Counted from the stretch's first letter, positions 31,883-40,565 are shown. The stretch: 64,000 nt of DNA from Eubacterium maltosivorans (GCF_002441855.2 NZ_CP029487.1:2852001-2916000); one strand, 5' to 3'. Notes: generated by a model not told the origin, from the letters alone. Program-made: numbers and translations.

Positions 31883-32446
31883 ATGAAAAACAACGAGCGG
31901 CCTTCACCTGTAAAAGTGGGGGAAAAACTCCGAAACCTAAGAAAGAAAAAAGGGCTGACGTTAAAAAAGCTTTCCGAAAAGGCAGAGCTGTCCATTGGAT
32001 ATTTGAGTAACCTGGAGCGTGACGCCTGCAGCCCTACCCTTGAGAATATCCAGAAAATATGCGGTATTCTGGATGTTTCCCTGAGTGAGCTGCTGGAGGA
32101 AAATATCGAAAGCCGCACAGTCATAAAAAAAAATGAACGTACGGTTATTTTTGAAAAAGAAGGGGCTGTCTGTTACGAATCCATTGTGTTTGGCGAGGAT
32201 GAGATGGAGGGACTGTGTATCACACTGGAGCCTCATACAAAATATGACGCCTCGAACTGGGTGCATAACTATGATGAAATAGGCCTGATTATCGAGGGGA
32301 GCATGGAAATACGGATCGAGAAGGACTACCATCACCTGAACAAGGGAGACGCATTTTATATCAAGGCTAAAACGAATCACAGTCTGAGCAATGATACGGA
32401 TGCCCGCTGTATCAGCTACTGGGTAAAAAGCCTACAGTCAGAGTAG
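31883..32446 (+). CDS. XRE-family regulator with C-terminal cupin domain
   Basis: The 187-residue protein has an N-terminal XRE HTH (about residues 10-66; LTLKKLSEKAELSIGYLSNL) and a cupin sensor domain (about 110-185; WVHNYDEIGLIIEGSMEIRI, LNKGDAFYIKAKTNHSLSN). XRE-cupin proteins control amino-acid and polyamine genes. Divergent placement next to the serine dehydratase and the palindrome in between indicate that it controls that gene, probably in response to serine or a related metabolite; the ligand is inferred. The TTTTGC...AAAGGA region gives a weak ribosome-binding site. Confidence 0.87.
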   Translation: MKNNERPSPVKVGEKLRNLRKKKGLTLKKLSEKAELSIGYLSNLERDACSPTLENIQKICGILDVSLSELLEENIESRTVIKKNERTVIFEKEGAVCYESIVFGEDEMEGLCITLEPHTKYDASNWVHNYDEIGLIIEGSMEIRIEKDYHHLNKGDAFYIKAKTNHSLSNDTDARCISYWVKSLQSE

Positions 32447-32451
32447 GTTTG

Positions 32452-32475
32452 AAATTTCAAATATATGAAAAATTT
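32452..32475. promoter_or_regulatory. Second copy of the XRE-cupin palindrome
   Basis: A near match to the 31773 palindrome (core TTTCAAATATATGAAA) placed a few bases after the regulator's stop codon. The duplication supports cooperative or loop-forming binding around the regulator gene. Confidence 0.5.
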
Positions 32476-32549
32476 ATAGGGCTTGCTTTGTTTCTTTCAA
32501 CTGGAATATACGGCCATGTTTAAATAAAAATTTCATAATATCGCTCTTT

Positions 32550-32587
32550 AAAGAACTCTTTCCAGGAAAGGGTTCTTATTTTTTTCA
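32550..32587 (+). terminator. Terminator after the XRE-cupin gene
   Basis: The AAGAAC-CTTT/AAAG-GTTCTT stem is followed by ATTTTTTT. The rest of the gap to 32768 is AT-rich and holds an inverted repeat (TTTTAATAAA at 32623, TTTATTAAAA at 32655) and the sigma-54 promoter. Confidence 0.78.
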
Positions 32588-32702
32588 AAATTATTGTCGT
32601 GTTTGTTTTAAAAACGGTATTATTTTAATAAAATTGAAAAATAATTTTAATTGCTTTATTAAAAAATGTCTGTTTAAAGGGGTTTTGTGCAGATTAGGGT
32701 TT

Positions 32703-32718
32703 TGGCACAAAGCTTGCA
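32703..32718 (+). promoter_or_regulatory. Sigma-54 promoter of the MttB 5/MFS operon
   Basis: TGGCAC-N5-TTGCA is an exact -24/-12 match, 51 bases before the ATG. The inverted repeat at 32623-32664 is a possible enhancer site. Confidence 0.87.
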
Positions 32719-32768
32719 TTAGATAATTCACAACAAATGCGCATTGTAAATTTACGGAGGTATGGGTT

Positions 32769-34229
32769 ATGTATCAAAACAGAAAATTATATGAGAAATA
32801 TATCACGCAGGAACAGGTTGAGCTGATTCACGAGTATTCATTGAAAATTTTGGAAGAGGTTGGCATCGCCATTGAAAACGACTATGCGCTGGAAGTGTTT
32901 AAGAAGCACGGCGCATCGGTAGAGGGGCAGGTTGTCCGAATTCCAAGAAATGTGGTTATGGAGGCTATTGCCAACGTACCTGGCGAATTCACAGTTCATG
33001 GGCTGGAAAAATCTGTCACCATTGGTGAAAAGTATGATCCGGTCAATACAGGGCCGAGCGTTCCGACCATGATCCAGGATTTTAAAAATGGTGGAAGCTA
33101 CAGGGACTCGATGCTTCCAGATGTGGTTAATTACTATAAGCTGCAGGAGACCAGTCCGGTGGTCAATATCGCCATGAATTCCTGTACAGACACGCCGGAT
33201 TTGGACAAGTCGGCAGATGATTATTTCACACCACAGCTGGCGCTGTCACTCAAATCAGTTACAAAACCGATTTACCAGGTGCACTGCGTCAATACAGAAA
33301 ACTATAAAAAGACAGACCTGATTCAGGCAAACCGCAACGTCTTAAATTTTCAGAAGCAGTTTTACGATGAATGGGATAAATATGTGAGTTTGACAAACTG
33401 CTGCGTTTTGTCGCCGCTGGCCATCGGGGCAGATGTCGCGGCAGCCTTGATCGGATGTGCCCTGGAGAACCAGCCGGTGATTCCGATCTCCTGCTCCATG
33501 ACAAATTTAACATCCCCGCCTTCTCTGGCAGGCACCATCACCCACGACAACGCCACACTGTTAAGTGCAATCACTTTGGTACAGTTAATTCAGCCGGGCC
33601 TTGGCTGTATCTATGGAACCGTCACCACGCCGACCGACATGCGCACCATTCAGCTGGCCATTGGTTCGCCGGAATCCTACCTGATGATGATGGGCTCAAT
33701 TGCCATGGCAAGATTTTATGGTTTCCCGGTACGCTCTGGCGTTGGAGGAAGCAACAGCTTCGATTTGGACTACCAGGCAGGGGTTGACGCGTTTATGATG
33801 CTGGAGCCGGGCTTCATGGGCAAAACGGATTTTATGCTTAACTCGGTGGGAAGTTATGGCACCTATAATCTCGGAAGCCCTGAAAAGATGGTCCTGGACG
33901 AGCAGACGATTCTTTATCAGAAACGCATCAACGAAGGGCTGAACGTGACGGCTGAAACCATTATGTTTGATAACATTAAGGAGATTGGGCCAAGAGGTAG
34001 CTATCTCCAGGGAAGAACGCCTAAAATTTACCGAAAAGAGCATTTCCTACCGCTTCTGTTTAACCGCGACGGGGGCAAACCGGGCGCTTTGATGGAAAGC
34101 AAAGGAACGCTTATTGAAAGAGCGAGCAAAGAGGTCGAAAAGAGATACGAGGCCTATAAAGCGCCAGATTTGACGAACAGACAAAAAGAACTGCTGAACA
34201 CGTATCTGCCGGAGGGCTACAAATTTTAA
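32769..34229 (+). CDS. MttB-family corrinoid methyltransferase 5
   Basis: The 486-residue product starts MYQNRKLYEKYITQEQVEL after CGGAGG and closely parallels MttB 2. Shared features are SCSMTNLTSPPSLAGTIT, the paired GSNSFDLDYQAGVDAFM, GPRGSYLQGRTPKIYRKEH, and an ending LNTYLPEGYKF. There is no in-frame amber codon. It is followed by a hairpin and an MFS gene. The two EBPs that start 1.5 kb downstream are the nearest possible regulators. The substrate is unknown, but the likeness to MttB 2 suggests similar chemistry. Confidence 0.88.
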   Translation: MYQNRKLYEKYITQEQVELIHEYSLKILEEVGIAIENDYALEVFKKHGASVEGQVVRIPRNVVMEAIANVPGEFTVHGLEKSVTIGEKYDPVNTGPSVPTMIQDFKNGGSYRDSMLPDVVNYYKLQETSPVVNIAMNSCTDTPDLDKSADDYFTPQLALSLKSVTKPIYQVHCVNTENYKKTDLIQANRNVLNFQKQFYDEWDKYVSLTNCCVLSPLAIGADVAAALIGCALENQPVIPISCSMTNLTSPPSLAGTITHDNATLLSAITLVQLIQPGLGCIYGTVTTPTDMRTIQLAIGSPESYLMMMGSIAMARFYGFPVRSGVGGSNSFDLDYQAGVDAFMMLEPGFMGKTDFMLNSVGSYGTYNLGSPEKMVLDEQTILYQKRINEGLNVTAETIMFDNIKEIGPRGSYLQGRTPKIYRKEHFLPLLFNRDGGKPGALMESKGTLIERASKEVEKRYEAYKAPDLTNRQKELLNTYLPEGYKF

Positions 34230-34241
34230 TATGCTGAGAAT

Positions 34242-34277
34242 TCCTTATTCAGAAAAGCATAGCTTTCTGAATAAGGA
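34242..34277. repeat. Strong hairpin between MttB 5 and its MFS gene
   Basis: TCCTTATTCAGAAA and its exact complement form a 14-bp stem. There is no T-tract after it, so it is probably an RNA processing or stability element within the operon rather than a full terminator. Confidence 0.6.
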
Positions 34278-34328
34278 TTAACCTTTAAAGGGGTGTAACA
34301 AAGGGGATTATTTAAAGAGGAGATTCTC

Positions 34329-35606
34329 ATGAAAAAATTTAATTTTCAGACATTTATGGTGTTTTTTATTCTGAGTGCCACAGTTGCTCTGGCGTATCAG
34401 ATTCCGTATTTAAGATATACTTTTTATGATCAGTTTGCAGCGGCGTATCAGTTTTCAAACACGCAGATCGGCCTTTTGGCCTCGGCCTTGACCTTTACAA
34501 ACACAATCTGCTACCCGATTGGCGGCTTTGTCGCGGATAAGTTTTCAACCAAGACCCTGATCTGTATTACGCTTGCGGCCTTTGCCGTTCTTACCGCCAT
34601 TTTCGCTCTTACAACAAACTTTATTGTTTTAATCATCGTTCATATTTTATACGGATTTTTTGGAATTGCCACCCTGTGGTCGGCTTATCTCAATGGTATC
34701 CGCAACCTGGCGGACAAGGATAACCAGAGTAAAATCTTCGGCAGCAGTGAAGCGACCCGCGGGATTATTCAGACCATTATGGGCTTCGCCTTTTTGGGAA
34801 TTCTGGGGGTGATGGCCAGTGACGCAGCCGGGATTAAAGCAGTGTTACTCTTTGGGAGCGGGGCCTGCGCTGTATTCTTTGTCCTGGCGCTTATCTTTCT
34901 GCCAAAAACGGAGATCAAAGCAGAAACACTGGACAGCGCGGAGAACAGTGGCAAAAAATATTCGTTGATGGAGGTTTTGAAAAACAAGGGTGTCTGGGTC
35001 ACCATTTTTGTCATCATGTTTGCCTACATTTCCTGGACGGTGAGCAACGGCTACCTGACCACCTACACGGTTCAGGTTTTAAACATTTCCCCGGCAACGG
35101 CCAGCGCCCTCGGTATTGTCAGAAGCTACATCATCGTGCTGCTGGCAGGTTTTATCGGCGGCTTTGTGCTGGACAAGTTTACGTATAAGGGAAAGGGCTT
35201 TCTGGTATTCTTTATTGCCATTATCGCTGCGATCATCGGCGTTATGTTTACCTCCACGGCTGTGCCGCTGTGTATCGCCCTGACACTGGTCATTGCGTTT
35301 TTAGCCAATATTATGAAATCCACCTACTGGTCCATCATGGATCAGGCGGGTGTTCCGCTGGGCATGACGGCGATCGCGACAGGCATTATCTCCTTTATCG
35401 CCTTTATTCCTGACTTTTTAGTCGGACCTGTCTGCGGTAAATGGCTGGACGACGCGGCAGCAGCAGGAAACGTGGCCGCTGGCTTTGACAAAATTTTCAT
35501 TCTGCTGATTGTTTCCTCCGCTATCGGTATTGTATCCGCTATCTTATTGACGAAAAGAACCAAAAAACTGGAATCCCAGCAGAAAAAATCAGAAGCGGCT
35601 GATTAA
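34329..35606 (+). CDS. MFS transporter paired with MttB 5
   Basis: A 425-residue 12-TM carrier after an AAAGAGGAG site. It has the subfamily motif PYLRYTFYDQFAAAY, GFVADKFSTKTLI, GSSEATRGIIQTIMGF and FIPDFLVGPVCGKWLDDA. It is very similar to the MFS protein at 27190, although the two partner methyltransferases belong to different MttB groups. It lies 99 bases after MttB 5, with a hairpin in the gap, and ends at a terminator. Confidence 0.85.
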   Translation: MKKFNFQTFMVFFILSATVALAYQIPYLRYTFYDQFAAAYQFSNTQIGLLASALTFTNTICYPIGGFVADKFSTKTLICITLAAFAVLTAIFALTTNFIVLIIVHILYGFFGIATLWSAYLNGIRNLADKDNQSKIFGSSEATRGIIQTIMGFAFLGILGVMASDAAGIKAVLLFGSGACAVFFVLALIFLPKTEIKAETLDSAENSGKKYSLMEVLKNKGVWVTIFVIMFAYISWTVSNGYLTTYTVQVLNISPATASALGIVRSYIIVLLAGFIGGFVLDKFTYKGKGFLVFFIAIIAAIIGVMFTSTAVPLCIALTLVIAFLANIMKSTYWSIMDQAGVPLGMTAIATGIISFIAFIPDFLVGPVCGKWLDDAAAAGNVAAGFDKIFILLIVSSAIGIVSAILLTKRTKKLESQQKKSEAAD

Positions 35607-35622
35607 CAGGACAGCCTGTCTC

Positions 35623-35664
35623 AAGCTCCGTTATCCTATTGCCGGATAATGGAGTTTGTTTTTT
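35623..35664 (+). terminator. Terminator after the MttB 5 operon
   Basis: A stem of CTCCGTTATCC against GGATAATGGAG (one G-T pair) is followed by TTTGTTTTTT. Confidence 0.8.
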
Positions 35665-35743
35665 AAGAAATGCAGACGGCTGAGACTTTTTTGCCAAAAT
35701 CCTTTATAATTAAAAAAACGAAAACAGAAGGGAGGGCGCTTTT

Positions 35744-37054
35744 ATGAGCCCATGTGCGCTGGATAAAAAAATGATGCTGGAAATATTAAACAACCTCTTT
35801 CCTGGTATTTTTATCACAGACAAAAGAGGAAAGGTGCTCTATGTCAACCCCGCCATTATCAGGCAGTATGGCAACAAGCCGGAAGATCTGGTGAATGTGA
35901 TCGACTGGGGAAAATGGGAGGGCATTGTTTTTCCAATAATTTACAGGCATCAGCTCAGAGAGCAGAGACTGCTGCTTTACAAACAGTACTTTCGGTTATC
36001 GAATGCCTATCACACCTCAGCAACTGTGCCTGTTTTTCATGGGAAGGGCCCGTATGACTATACCGTCCATGTGATTCAGGAAGACAGTCTGAGGCCAGAT
36101 GCGCCAGAGTCGGAGCGCCCTTTCCCCGCCTTCTCCCAAAATGCGGCCATGCAGTCTAAGCTTGAACAGCTGATGACCATGGCCGGATCAGATTTACCCA
36201 TACTGCTCCAGGGTGAAAGCGGAACAGGAAAAACCTACTATGCCCGTCTGATTCACGCGAACAGCCCGAGAAGGGATGCGCCCTTCATTATGCTTAACTG
36301 CGGTGCGATTCCGGAATCCCTTATCGAAAGTGAGCTCTTTGGGTATGCCGGAGGTGCGTTTACCGGGGCAGAAAAAAATGGCAGGAAAGGCTTTTTTGAA
36401 ATGGCCGATCAAGGGACGCTTTTCCTCGATGAAATTGGAGATATGCCCCTGCATTTACAGGCAAAGCTGCTGCATGTTCTCGAAAGCCAGACCATACGCC
36501 CTGTTGGCTCAACGGAATCCATTCCCATTGATGTGCGTATTATTACCGCGACAAACAGAGACATTCACAGTCTCATTTCAGACAAAAAGTTTCGTCAGGA
36601 TCTCTATTGGAGGATCAGCGCTTATACCAGCATTATTACCCCGCTGCGGGAACACAGGGAAGATATTATCCCTTTAGCCCTTGAGTTTTTAGAGGATTTG
36701 AACCATGAATACCAGACTCATAAGCATTTCTACCCATTAATTTTTATCTACCTGCTCTCCTATCCGTGGCCCGGGAATATCCGGGAGCTTAAAAATGCTG
36801 TCGAGCGGGCCTTTATCTTGACGAGCAGCAACGAAATTAATGAGGAACGCCTGCCCAGGGATATTCTGGGTGTTTTTAAAGACCGGATGTACAAATACAG
36901 TCATGATTACAACGGTATTATCCGCCAGGCCGAGGCAGTGCTTTTGAATATTGCCATCACAGCCCAGGGGTCAGATTCAACTCAAAAAATTGCCGAGTTT
37001 TTAAACATTACCTATACTCAGGCTCTATACCTAAAGGAAAAGCACCAGCCATGA
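35744..37054 (+). CDS. Sigma-54-dependent enhancer-binding protein C (PAS-AAA+-HTH)
   Basis: A 436-residue EBP. The PAS domain (about 12-125) has NPAIIRQYGNKPEDLV and WGKWEGIVFP, as in the other betaine-type EBPs here. The AAA+ domain (about 140-370) has Walker A GESGTGKT, the canonical contact loop GAFTGA and Walker B GTLFLDEIGD. The C-terminal HTH (STQKIAEFLNITYTQALYLK) is less typical. It overlaps EBP D by 4 bases (ATGA), so both are made in similar amounts. Probable targets are the sigma-54 promoters at 32703 and 38656. Confidence 0.88.
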   Translation: MSPCALDKKMMLEILNNLFPGIFITDKRGKVLYVNPAIIRQYGNKPEDLVNVIDWGKWEGIVFPIIYRHQLREQRLLLYKQYFRLSNAYHTSATVPVFHGKGPYDYTVHVIQEDSLRPDAPESERPFPAFSQNAAMQSKLEQLMTMAGSDLPILLQGESGTGKTYYARLIHANSPRRDAPFIMLNCGAIPESLIESELFGYAGGAFTGAEKNGRKGFFEMADQGTLFLDEIGDMPLHLQAKLLHVLESQTIRPVGSTESIPIDVRIITATNRDIHSLISDKKFRQDLYWRISAYTSIITPLREHREDIIPLALEFLEDLNHEYQTHKHFYPLIFIYLLSYPWPGNIRELKNAVERAFILTSSNEINEERLPRDILGVFKDRMYKYSHDYNGIIRQAEAVLLNIAITAQGSDSTQKIAEFLNITYTQALYLKEKHQP

Positions 37055-38421
37055 ACAAGCATAAAAATCATTTAAATTTTTCAGAGGATTACTGGGAATA
37101 CTTATACGCCATGCCAGACCAGATATTTTCAGACGCTTTAGATAAGCTGTATCTGGGAATAATTGTATGGGATGCCTGCGGAACAGTCCTGTTTGCAAAC
37201 CCGGCTGTAAGAAAATGCTATCAAACCGAGCCAGCGTGGCTGAAAGCGTACTATGAGAATAAACCAGCGCAGGCTGAAAAGCCGCCCTTTTCCCCGGAAA
37301 TCCGGGAGCCTTTTGTCCTTAAGCCCTCTGAGGATATGACATCAGCCGTTCAGGTAAGAATCGTAAGGCCGGTGTTTTCGGATGAGGAAAAAACACAGCT
37401 TAAATTTGTCATTGAGCTGTTTCAGGAAAATCTGCCCTATCTGGATGTGGATGGCTCAAAGGAAAATCTGCGCACAGACAAAGACGGAGAAATGCAGCGT
37501 ATTGTTGGACGAAGCCTGGCTTTTTTGCGTCCTCTGATTGAATTGAAAAAAATTGCCGACTCCAATATGCCCATTCTGCTTTTGGGTGAAAGCGGTGTCG
37601 GAAAAACACTGATCGCACAGTATGTGCATGATTGCAGTCCCAGAAAGGACCAGCGTTTTTTCGCAGTAAACTGCGGAGCGATCCCCGGCAATCTGCTGGA
37701 GGCCGAGCTTTTTGGCTATGCGCCGGGCGCCTTTACCGATGCCAGTAAAGCTGGACGGCAGGGGATTTTTGAGATTGCAGACCGCGGCACGGTCTTTTTG
37801 GATGAAATCGGTGATATGCCCCTGCCCCTTCAGGTCAAAATTCTCCATGTTATTGAAAACAAAAGCCTGGTGCCTGTTGGTGGCCGGGAAGCCATCCATG
37901 TAGATGTCCGGATCATCACCGCTACAAATAAGAATCTGAAAGAAATGATCAGGAAAAACCTGTTCCGCTCAGATCTGTACTGGAGGATCAGCACCTTTTA
38001 CCAGACCATTCCGCCTCTTCGGGAGCGAAAAGAGGATATTATTCCCCTGGCTCATTTTTACCTAAACCAGCTGAATGAAAAGTATGGTACCCATAAGGTT
38101 TTTGATTACGCCACCCTGTACACCCTGCTGGATTATGACTGGCCTGGAAACGTCCGGGAGTTCCGGCACGTTGTGGAGAGAATGTATTTTTTGAGCAGAA
38201 AGTCCATTATCTATTTCCCGGATTTTGAGATGGTCCAGAAACTGGAGGAGGAAGAAGAAAAAGCACCGGAGTATGATTTCGAATTTATTCTTGACGCCAT
38301 CAGGAAGCATTTAGTCCGGAAGTCCTACGCTGAAAATAAAACCTCACACCGGGTGGCAGAAGATTTAAGCATTTCACCGTCCAAAGCTTATCGGCTGATT
38401 AGAAAGTACTGCAAAGATTAA
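37051..38421 (+). CDS. Sigma-54-dependent enhancer-binding protein D with altered contact loop (GAFTDA)
   Basis: The 456-residue protein has a diverged PAS-like N-terminus (about 20-140) and an AAA+ domain with Walker A GESGVGKT and Walker B GTVFLDEIGD. The C-terminal HTH (RVAEDLSISPSKAYRLIRKYC) is much like that of EBP B. The sigma-54 contact loop reads GAFTDA: the usual glycine is Asp230. This substitution could impair activation alone, so EBP D may work in mixed rings with EBP C, whose loop is intact. It is directly upstream of the sigma-54-driven MttB 6 gene. Confidence 0.88.
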   Translation: MNKHKNHLNFSEDYWEYLYAMPDQIFSDALDKLYLGIIVWDACGTVLFANPAVRKCYQTEPAWLKAYYENKPAQAEKPPFSPEIREPFVLKPSEDMTSAVQVRIVRPVFSDEEKTQLKFVIELFQENLPYLDVDGSKENLRTDKDGEMQRIVGRSLAFLRPLIELKKIADSNMPILLLGESGVGKTLIAQYVHDCSPRKDQRFFAVNCGAIPGNLLEAELFGYAPGAFTDASKAGRQGIFEIADRGTVFLDEIGDMPLPLQVKILHVIENKSLVPVGGREAIHVDVRIITATNKNLKEMIRKNLFRSDLYWRISTFYQTIPPLRERKEDIIPLAHFYLNQLNEKYGTHKVFDYATLYTLLDYDWPGNVREFRHVVERMYFLSRKSIIYFPDFEMVQKLEEEEEKAPEYDFEFILDAIRKHLVRKSYAENKTSHRVAEDLSISPSKAYRLIRKYCKD

Positions 38422-38655
38422 GATAGCTTTAAAGCTCTGCCGAATGCTGGATAAGCTTTATCAGCCCTGGAGGCGGTAAGACATTATCTGCAGTATGTAT
38501 TTCAAAAGAACAGATAAATAAACAACAAACAGAAAAAAGTATAAAAGACAGATGAGATTATCTATTTTTAAAACCCAAAAAGAAAATTTATCTAAAAATA
38601 AATATTATTCTCTAAAATAATGGTCATTTATGGGGAAAATTGAGTGAATCGGGTA

Positions 38656-38671
38656 TGGCACGCTTCTTGCA
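38656..38671 (+). promoter_or_regulatory. Sigma-54 promoter of MttB 6/ridA
   Basis: TGGCAC-N5-TTGCA is an exact match, 53 bases before the ATG. The 302-base gap upstream (38422-38723) is otherwise AT-rich and contains a small inverted repeat (ATTATT-N6-AATAAT near 38605) that could bind an EBP. Confidence 0.87.
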
Positions 38672-38723
38672 TTATATTAAAATCATAAAAACTATCCGAA
38701 TGATATAATAAGGAGCCAGGAAA

Positions 38724-40160
38724 ATGAAAAAATATGAGCAGTATGTCTCAAAAGAAGATGTCTTAAAGATTCACGCGTATTCGGTCAGAATTTTGGAAGA
38801 AGTCGGTGTGCGGTTCGAGCACGAAAAGGCTTTGGAGGTATTTAAAAAGCACGGCGCCCGGGTGGAGGGCGAGACGGTTTTTATTCCGGAAAAGATGATT
38901 GACGAAGTGCTTAAATATGCGAAAAAAGAATTTACCATCCGATCCTGCAAAGGAGATATTACCATCGGTGCCGGCGAGCAGCACAGTATCGGTATTTATG
39001 GGAACATCTACAGACACCATCACAATGGCAGAATCGAGAAGATGACCAACCAGGACGTTCTGGACCAGTTTAAGCTTGCGGATACCAGCAAGATCGTTAC
39101 TGCGGCGTCCATGAACTTTTTTCTGAATTATGACAACAGCTTTACAGAAGATCAGAAAATATTCGGCAATATTGCCATGATTTTGAAATATGGACACAAG
39201 CCCATGATCATGGCAAGCCCCAATACCTTTGGCATGGATGATGAGAAGGTTTCGGTCGCTTTCAGAAGAAATATTGAGCTCATTAACCAGTTTGAGGGGA
39301 ATGACGATGTCCACAACGCTTATGTGGTCAATACGCTGTCTCCCCTTACCCTGGATCACGACCCCATTGAACGGACCTTTATTCTGGCGGAAACCAAGCA
39401 GGCCATCATCGTGACGCCATGCGCCATGCCGCTCATGACAGCGCCGCCGTCAATGGCGTCTATGCTGGCCATGACAAACGCCGAGGTGCTGGCGGGTTAC
39501 ACGCTGGCCAAGCTTCTCAATCCTGAGGTGCCTGTGGTTTACGGCAATACCTCAGCCGCGACAGATATGCGTACCGTACAGCTCTCCATTGGTTCGCCGG
39601 AGTCCGTGCTCGTGAGCTACGCGACTGCCGGGCTGGCAGATTACTATGGCCTTCCCTACCGCACTGGCGGCGGCCTGAGCGACGCCAAGCAGCCGGATAT
39701 ACAGGCAGGGGTTGAGACCATGATGAACATCGAGGCTACCAGAAACTGTGAGGCGGATATCGTCCTGCACACCTGCGGCTGCATGGGGTCCTTTAATGTG
39801 ACGGACTTCGGGAAATTCCTGATCGATGAAGAAATGCACAACATGGCGCTTCATATTAACCGGGGCATTAACTGCGAGGATGATCGTTTCTGCTTTGATA
39901 CCCTTAAAAAGGTTGGGCCAAGGGGTGTATTCCTAAAAGGGAGAACGCCAAAAATGTACCGGGAAGAGGTTTATCTGCCAAAATACTTTAATAAGGATGA
40001 TCCAAACCAGTGGCAGAACAAGGGCAGCGTGACTGTCATGGATGTTGCGGAGGAGGACGTCAGAAAACGGCTGGACAGCTTTATCCCCAGTGAGATCACA
40101 AAGGAACAGAACGAGCTGCTGCTGCCCTACATTCACGAAAACTACCGTGAAAGCATCTAA
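38724..40160 (+). CDS. MttB-family corrinoid methyltransferase 6
   Basis: The 478-residue product starts MKKYEQYVSKEDVLKIHAY after AAGGAG and groups with MttB 1 and 4. It has PLMTAPPSMASMLAMTNAEV, GGLSDAKQPDIQAGVETMM and GPRGVFLKGRTPKMYREEV. There is no in-frame amber codon. It is the only MttB here followed by ridA instead of a transporter. It probably demethylates a quaternary or tertiary amine whose further breakdown gives a reactive enamine or imine; that is inference. Confidence 0.88.
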   Translation: MKKYEQYVSKEDVLKIHAYSVRILEEVGVRFEHEKALEVFKKHGARVEGETVFIPEKMIDEVLKYAKKEFTIRSCKGDITIGAGEQHSIGIYGNIYRHHHNGRIEKMTNQDVLDQFKLADTSKIVTAASMNFFLNYDNSFTEDQKIFGNIAMILKYGHKPMIMASPNTFGMDDEKVSVAFRRNIELINQFEGNDDVHNAYVVNTLSPLTLDHDPIERTFILAETKQAIIVTPCAMPLMTAPPSMASMLAMTNAEVLAGYTLAKLLNPEVPVVYGNTSAATDMRTVQLSIGSPESVLVSYATAGLADYYGLPYRTGGGLSDAKQPDIQAGVETMMNIEATRNCEADIVLHTCGCMGSFNVTDFGKFLIDEEMHNMALHINRGINCEDDRFCFDTLKKVGPRGVFLKGRTPKMYREEVYLPKYFNKDDPNQWQNKGSVTVMDVAEEDVRKRLDSFIPSEITKEQNELLLPYIHENYRESI

Positions 40161-40187
40161 AGAACCAGGCAGGATCTGAGGTGAGTC

Positions 40188-40565
40188 ATGGAAAAGGTGA
40201 TCATTAACACAAAAGCGGCTCCTGAAGCGACGGGCCACTATTCACAGGCAATTATGGCCGGTGATTTTATCTTTACCTCCGGCCAGCTGGGACTGGTGCC
40301 TGAAACAGGTGAAATGCTTACGGGCATCGAGGAACAGACCAGACAGGCCCTGGTCAACACTGAAAATGTCTTAAAGGCGGCGGGAATGGACCGGCGTAAT
40401 ATTGTCAAAGTCAACATTTTTGTCGAAGACCTCGATGCGTTTCCGGTTGTCGACGCATTGTACGCGGATTTTTTTGGAAAGCACCGGCCAGCCCGCTGCA
40501 GCGTGCAGGCGGCAAAGCTGTACCCCGGCAGTCTGATCGAAATCGAGGTGGTCGGCGCGCGGTAA
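40188..40565 (+). CDS. ridA: RidA-family enamine/imine deaminase
   Basis: A 125-residue protein of standard RidA/YjgF length. It has SQAIMAGDFIFTSGQLGLVP, the mid-motif TRQALVNTENVLKAAG and the C-terminal RPARCSVQAAKLYPGSLIEI, whose Arg binds the carboxylate of 2-imino acids. RidA speeds hydrolysis of reactive enamines and imines from amino-acid breakdown. It lies 27 bases after MttB 6, in the same sigma-54-driven unit, which is unusual for RidA and suggests that the pathway's product passes through an imine. GAGGTG precedes the ATG. Confidence 0.9.
   Translation: MEKVIINTKAAPEATGHYSQAIMAGDFIFTSGQLGLVPETGEMLTGIEEQTRQALVNTENVLKAAGMDRRNIVKVNIFVEDLDAFPVVDALYADFFGKHRPARCSVQAAKLYPGSLIEIEVVGAR

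Noticed and set aside
34242-34277. Intrinsic terminator between MttB 5 and MFS
   Set aside because: The stem is strong, but no T-tract follows in either direction, so termination is doubtful.
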